From assembly GCA_013298335.1 (NCBI GenBank), contig JAAFHI010000145.1, positions 1 through 7,407 on the forward strand: 7,407 bases of DNA, given 5' to 3'. Made by a program: the position numbers and the translations under genes. Below are positions 5,740 through 7,407 of this stretch, one piece after another. Within the stretch, counting starts at the first letter, position 1. Each line of letters starts with the position of its first letter. The notes under the pieces were generated by a model. It had not been told where the DNA came from. It ran no database searches and worked only from the letters and a program-made list of their open reading frames with translations. The DNA is from Actinomycetota bacterium (GTDB taxonomy: Bacteria; Acidobacteriota; Blastocatellia; Chloracidobacteriales; Chloracidobacteriaceae).

Positions 5740-6687
5740 TCACAGCTTCTGGAGGAGTTCCTCCAGCGCGGGCGGCAGTGGCGACTCGAACCGGAGCCGT
5801 TCGCCGCTCACCGGATGGGTGAAGGCGAGCGAGGCGGCGTGGAGGAACTGGCGTCCGAGACCGGCGACGCCCCGGCGGTGTTCGGTATGCCGAATCGAGT
5901 TGACCCGGCCTTCGCCGTAGATCGAATCGGCCACCACCGGATGCCCGATGTGGGCGCAGTGGACGCGAATCTGGTGGGTGCGTCCGGTTTTGATTTCGAC
6001 GTCGAGCAGGGTGAACTCATCGAGGCGGCGGACCACCCGGTACAGCGAGAGCGACGGCCTGCCGTCGTCGGCGACGCACATCTTCAGCCGGTTCTTGCGG
6101 TCGCGCCCGAGGGGGGCGTCGATGGTCCCGGATTCCTTCGCGACACGACCGTAAACCAGCGCCAGATAATGCTTTTCGACGGTTCGCGCGCGGAACTGAT
6201 CGGCCAGATGTTCGAGCGCGGCATCGTTTTTCGCAACCACCATGACGCCCGACGTATCGCGGTCGAGCCGATGGACGAGCCCCGGACGCAGCGTCTCGCC
6301 CGGTCCGTCGCCGGAAAGATGGAAGGCAAGGGCGTTGGCGAGGGTGCCGTCGGCGATGCCCGCCGCCGGGTGGACGACCAGCCCGGCGGGCTTGTCGAGC
6401 ACCAGCACGGCGGCGTCTTCGTGAAGGATCGTGAGCGGAAGGTCCTGCGGGACGAGCGTGGTCGCGACCGGGGCCGGAAGCTCGACGTCGAGTTCGTCCC
6501 GGTCACGCAGTTTGTAGTTCGAGCGGACGACCTGTCCGTTGACGGTCACGTCGCCGTCTTCGATGGCCCGTTGCAGGCGCGTGCGGCTGACACCGGTCCG
6601 GGTGGCGAGAAAGGCGTCGATGCGTTTCCCGACCGCCTCGCTTTCAATGGTGAGTGAAATGATGTCTTCCGCGGTGTGAACTGACAT
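5740..6687 (-). CDS. RluA/RluD-family 23S rRNA pseudouridine synthase
   Basis: This 315-residue enzyme isomerises specific uridines in RNA, most likely 23S rRNA, to pseudouridine in the cytoplasm. Residues 18-70 form an S4 RNA-binding domain (GKRIDAFLA ... SRTRLQRAIEDGDVTVNG). The catalytic domain follows, with LVLDKPAGLVVHPAAG at 95-110, the signature HRLDRDTSG at 139-147 with catalytic Asp142, the KHYLALVYG strand at 172-180, and KTGRTHQIRVH at 233-243. The length and the S4 domain match RluD (about 320 residues), but RluC has the same layout, so the target uridines (RluD: 1911, 1915 and 1917 in E. coli numbering) are inferred only. ATG 6687 has AAGG 6 bases upstream and lies 8 bases after the stop of the TPR gene, so the two are probably co-transcribed. 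Downstream is a 124 bp gap before the next gene. Confidence 0.95.
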   Translation of the reverse strand: MSVHTAEDIISLTIESEAVGKRIDAFLATRTGVSRTRLQRAIEDGDVTVNGQVVRSNYKLRDRDELDVELPAPVATTLVPQDLPLTILHEDAAVLVLDKPAGLVVHPAAGIADGTLANALAFHLSGDGPGETLRPGLVHRLDRDTSGVMVVAKNDAALEHLADQFRARTVEKHYLALVYGRVAKESGTIDAPLGRDRKNRLKMCVADDGRPSLSLYRVVRRLDEFTLLDVEIKTGRTHQIRVHCAHIGHPVVADSIYGEGRVNSIRHTEHRRGVAGLGRQFLHAASLAFTHPVSGERLRFESPLPPALEELLQKL

Positions 6688-6695
6688 GGCTGGCC

Positions 6696-7407
6696 TTACT
6701 TCTTCTGAATCACGAATTGCAGGACGTACTGCCGGAGCTTATCACGCGAGGTCTGCAAATAGTCCGGGAAGTCCTGCGCGATGCCCCGATCCGGTCGCGC
6801 CAGCAGAATGTAGGCTTCCAGCAAACCCGCCTTGTCGAGTTCCATCAGGGTACGCAGGCCGGGGTTGAGGTCCGCCTCCTTCACGTCGCCCTTTTTCAAC
6901 TGCTCCTTGAGGATTCTCAGCACGCTCTGGTAGGCAAACACGTCTTCCTTCAGGCTGTGGCGATATTCCTTTTCCTGCGGGTGGTCTTTTTTGAAGTGCT
7001 CGGAAATGTAGACCGCGCGGCTGATGTCGAAGCCGATCCAGGCCGACCGACCGTCCTTGCCGCCGAGCATTCCCGGATCGAGATTGATGTTGACCTGCGG
7101 CTTGCCGTCCTTGCCCTGACCGGGCTGGACATCGCTTTTCGGCTGACCGAGATTCGGGTGGCCGATTTTGGTACGGGTCGTTTGGGCCCAGCGGACCAGA
7201 CCTTCCGGTGAAAGGCGGCTGTAGGGTTCGCTGATGAACGCTTCCACGACCTTCGCTTTGGCTTCCTCCGGACGATTCGTCTCGAACAGGACCGTGGCCC
7301 AGTAGCGGTAGGCCGTTTCGCGGTTCGGGTTGATTTCGACGGCCCTGCCGTACCATTCCTCGGCCTGCTGGTAGGCATTGGCGCGCTCCGGCCCGTCGGA
7401 TTTCATC
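6696..7407 (-). CDS. TPR-containing protein, 3' part (cut by window edge)
   Basis: The frame is open to the end of the window and the only upstream ATG, at 7406, reads into the middle of a TPR array, so I treat the gene as truncated at its 5' end. The first 40 or so visible residues are a canonical TPR pair (AEEWYGRAVEINPNRETAYR, then WATVLFETNRPEEAKAKVVE). The remaining 170 residues are a conserved-looking domain with NINLDPGMLGGKDG, an aromatic/Asp-rich strand, EKEYRHSLKEDVFAYQSVLR and finally GLLEAYILLARPDRGIAQDF, ending LQFVIQKK. I recall similar C-terminal parts in TPR proteins of Acidobacteriota, but the function is unknown to me. The TAA lies 8 bases before the rluD-like start. TPRs act as protein-binding scaffolds, so a partner-binding role is likely. 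Confidence 0.85.
   Translation of the reverse strand, partial: MKSDGPERANAYQQAEEWYGRAVEINPNRETAYRYWATVLFETNRPEEAKAKVVEAFISEPYSRLSPEGLVRWAQTTRTKIGHPNLGQPKSDVQPGQGKDGKPQVNINLDPGMLGGKDGRSAWIGFDISRAVYISEHFKKDHPQEKEYRHSLKEDVFAYQSVLRILKEQLKKGDVKEADLNPGLRTLMELDKAGLLEAYILLARPDRGIAQDFPDYLQTSRDKLRQYVLQFVIQKK

Noticed and set aside
5689..6657. Plus-strand open frame of 322 codons opposite the pseudouridine synthase
   Set aside because: Complement of a textbook RluD-family gene, with no motif of its own.
7404..7406. ATG at 7406 as the true start of the TPR gene
   Set aside because: It is one base from the window edge, the frame reads straight into a TPR helix and no leader can be seen. An internal methionine is more likely.

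Overview
The window is a 7.4 kb bacterial chromosomal segment with high GC coding sequence. Every gene I can support lies on the minus strand, so transcription runs from base 7407 down to base 1. The best taxonomic guess is Acidobacteriota. Three gene types resemble families I associate with that phylum: a TPR protein with a long distinctive C-terminal part, an IPT/TIG plus NHL beta-propeller protein, and that propeller sitting directly before a site-2 protease. This assignment rests on recall and is moderately uncertain, because no rRNA or marker gene is present. Planctomycetota or a related phylum is the main alternative.

Reading in the direction of transcription, the layout is as follows. 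Bases 7407-6696 hold the 3' part of a TPR protein gene, cut by the window edge. Eight bases later comes an RluA/RluD-family 23S rRNA pseudouridine synthase (6687-5740). After a 124 bp gap containing a 31 bp interrupted inverted repeat comes a 562-residue protein (5615-3927). It joins an N-terminal ribosomal L7/L12 C-terminal-like domain, an unassigned middle region, a Pro/Tyr/Gln-rich tract of 35-residue repeats, and four predicted membrane helices. A 115 bp gap precedes S-methyl-5'-thioadenosine phosphorylase (3811-2909). A small TPR/BamD-like exported protein (2717-2136) follows, and repeat-rich intergenic DNA encloses it on both sides. Then come a cytoplasmic-looking IPT/NHL propeller (1829-798) and, 34 bp later, a minimal site-2 protease (763-68). 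Five bases after the protease is an ATG that may start another gene, running off the window edge.

The genes form two tight pairs (TPR-rluD, and propeller-protease with a possible third member) plus three more isolated genes. Apart from the pairs there is no clear shared pathway. The set is mostly housekeeping: RNA modification, methylthioadenosine salvage, membrane proteolysis and envelope-associated TPR proteins.

The unusual content is in two places. One is the intergenic DNA. A 31 bp inverted repeat encloses a 59 bp tandem duplication at 1925-2122. A second inverted repeat, of a different motif family and with heptamer repeats inside it, lies at 2735-2904. The other is the composite 562-residue membrane protein. 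I see no transposase, CRISPR array, tRNA, rRNA or defence system in the window.
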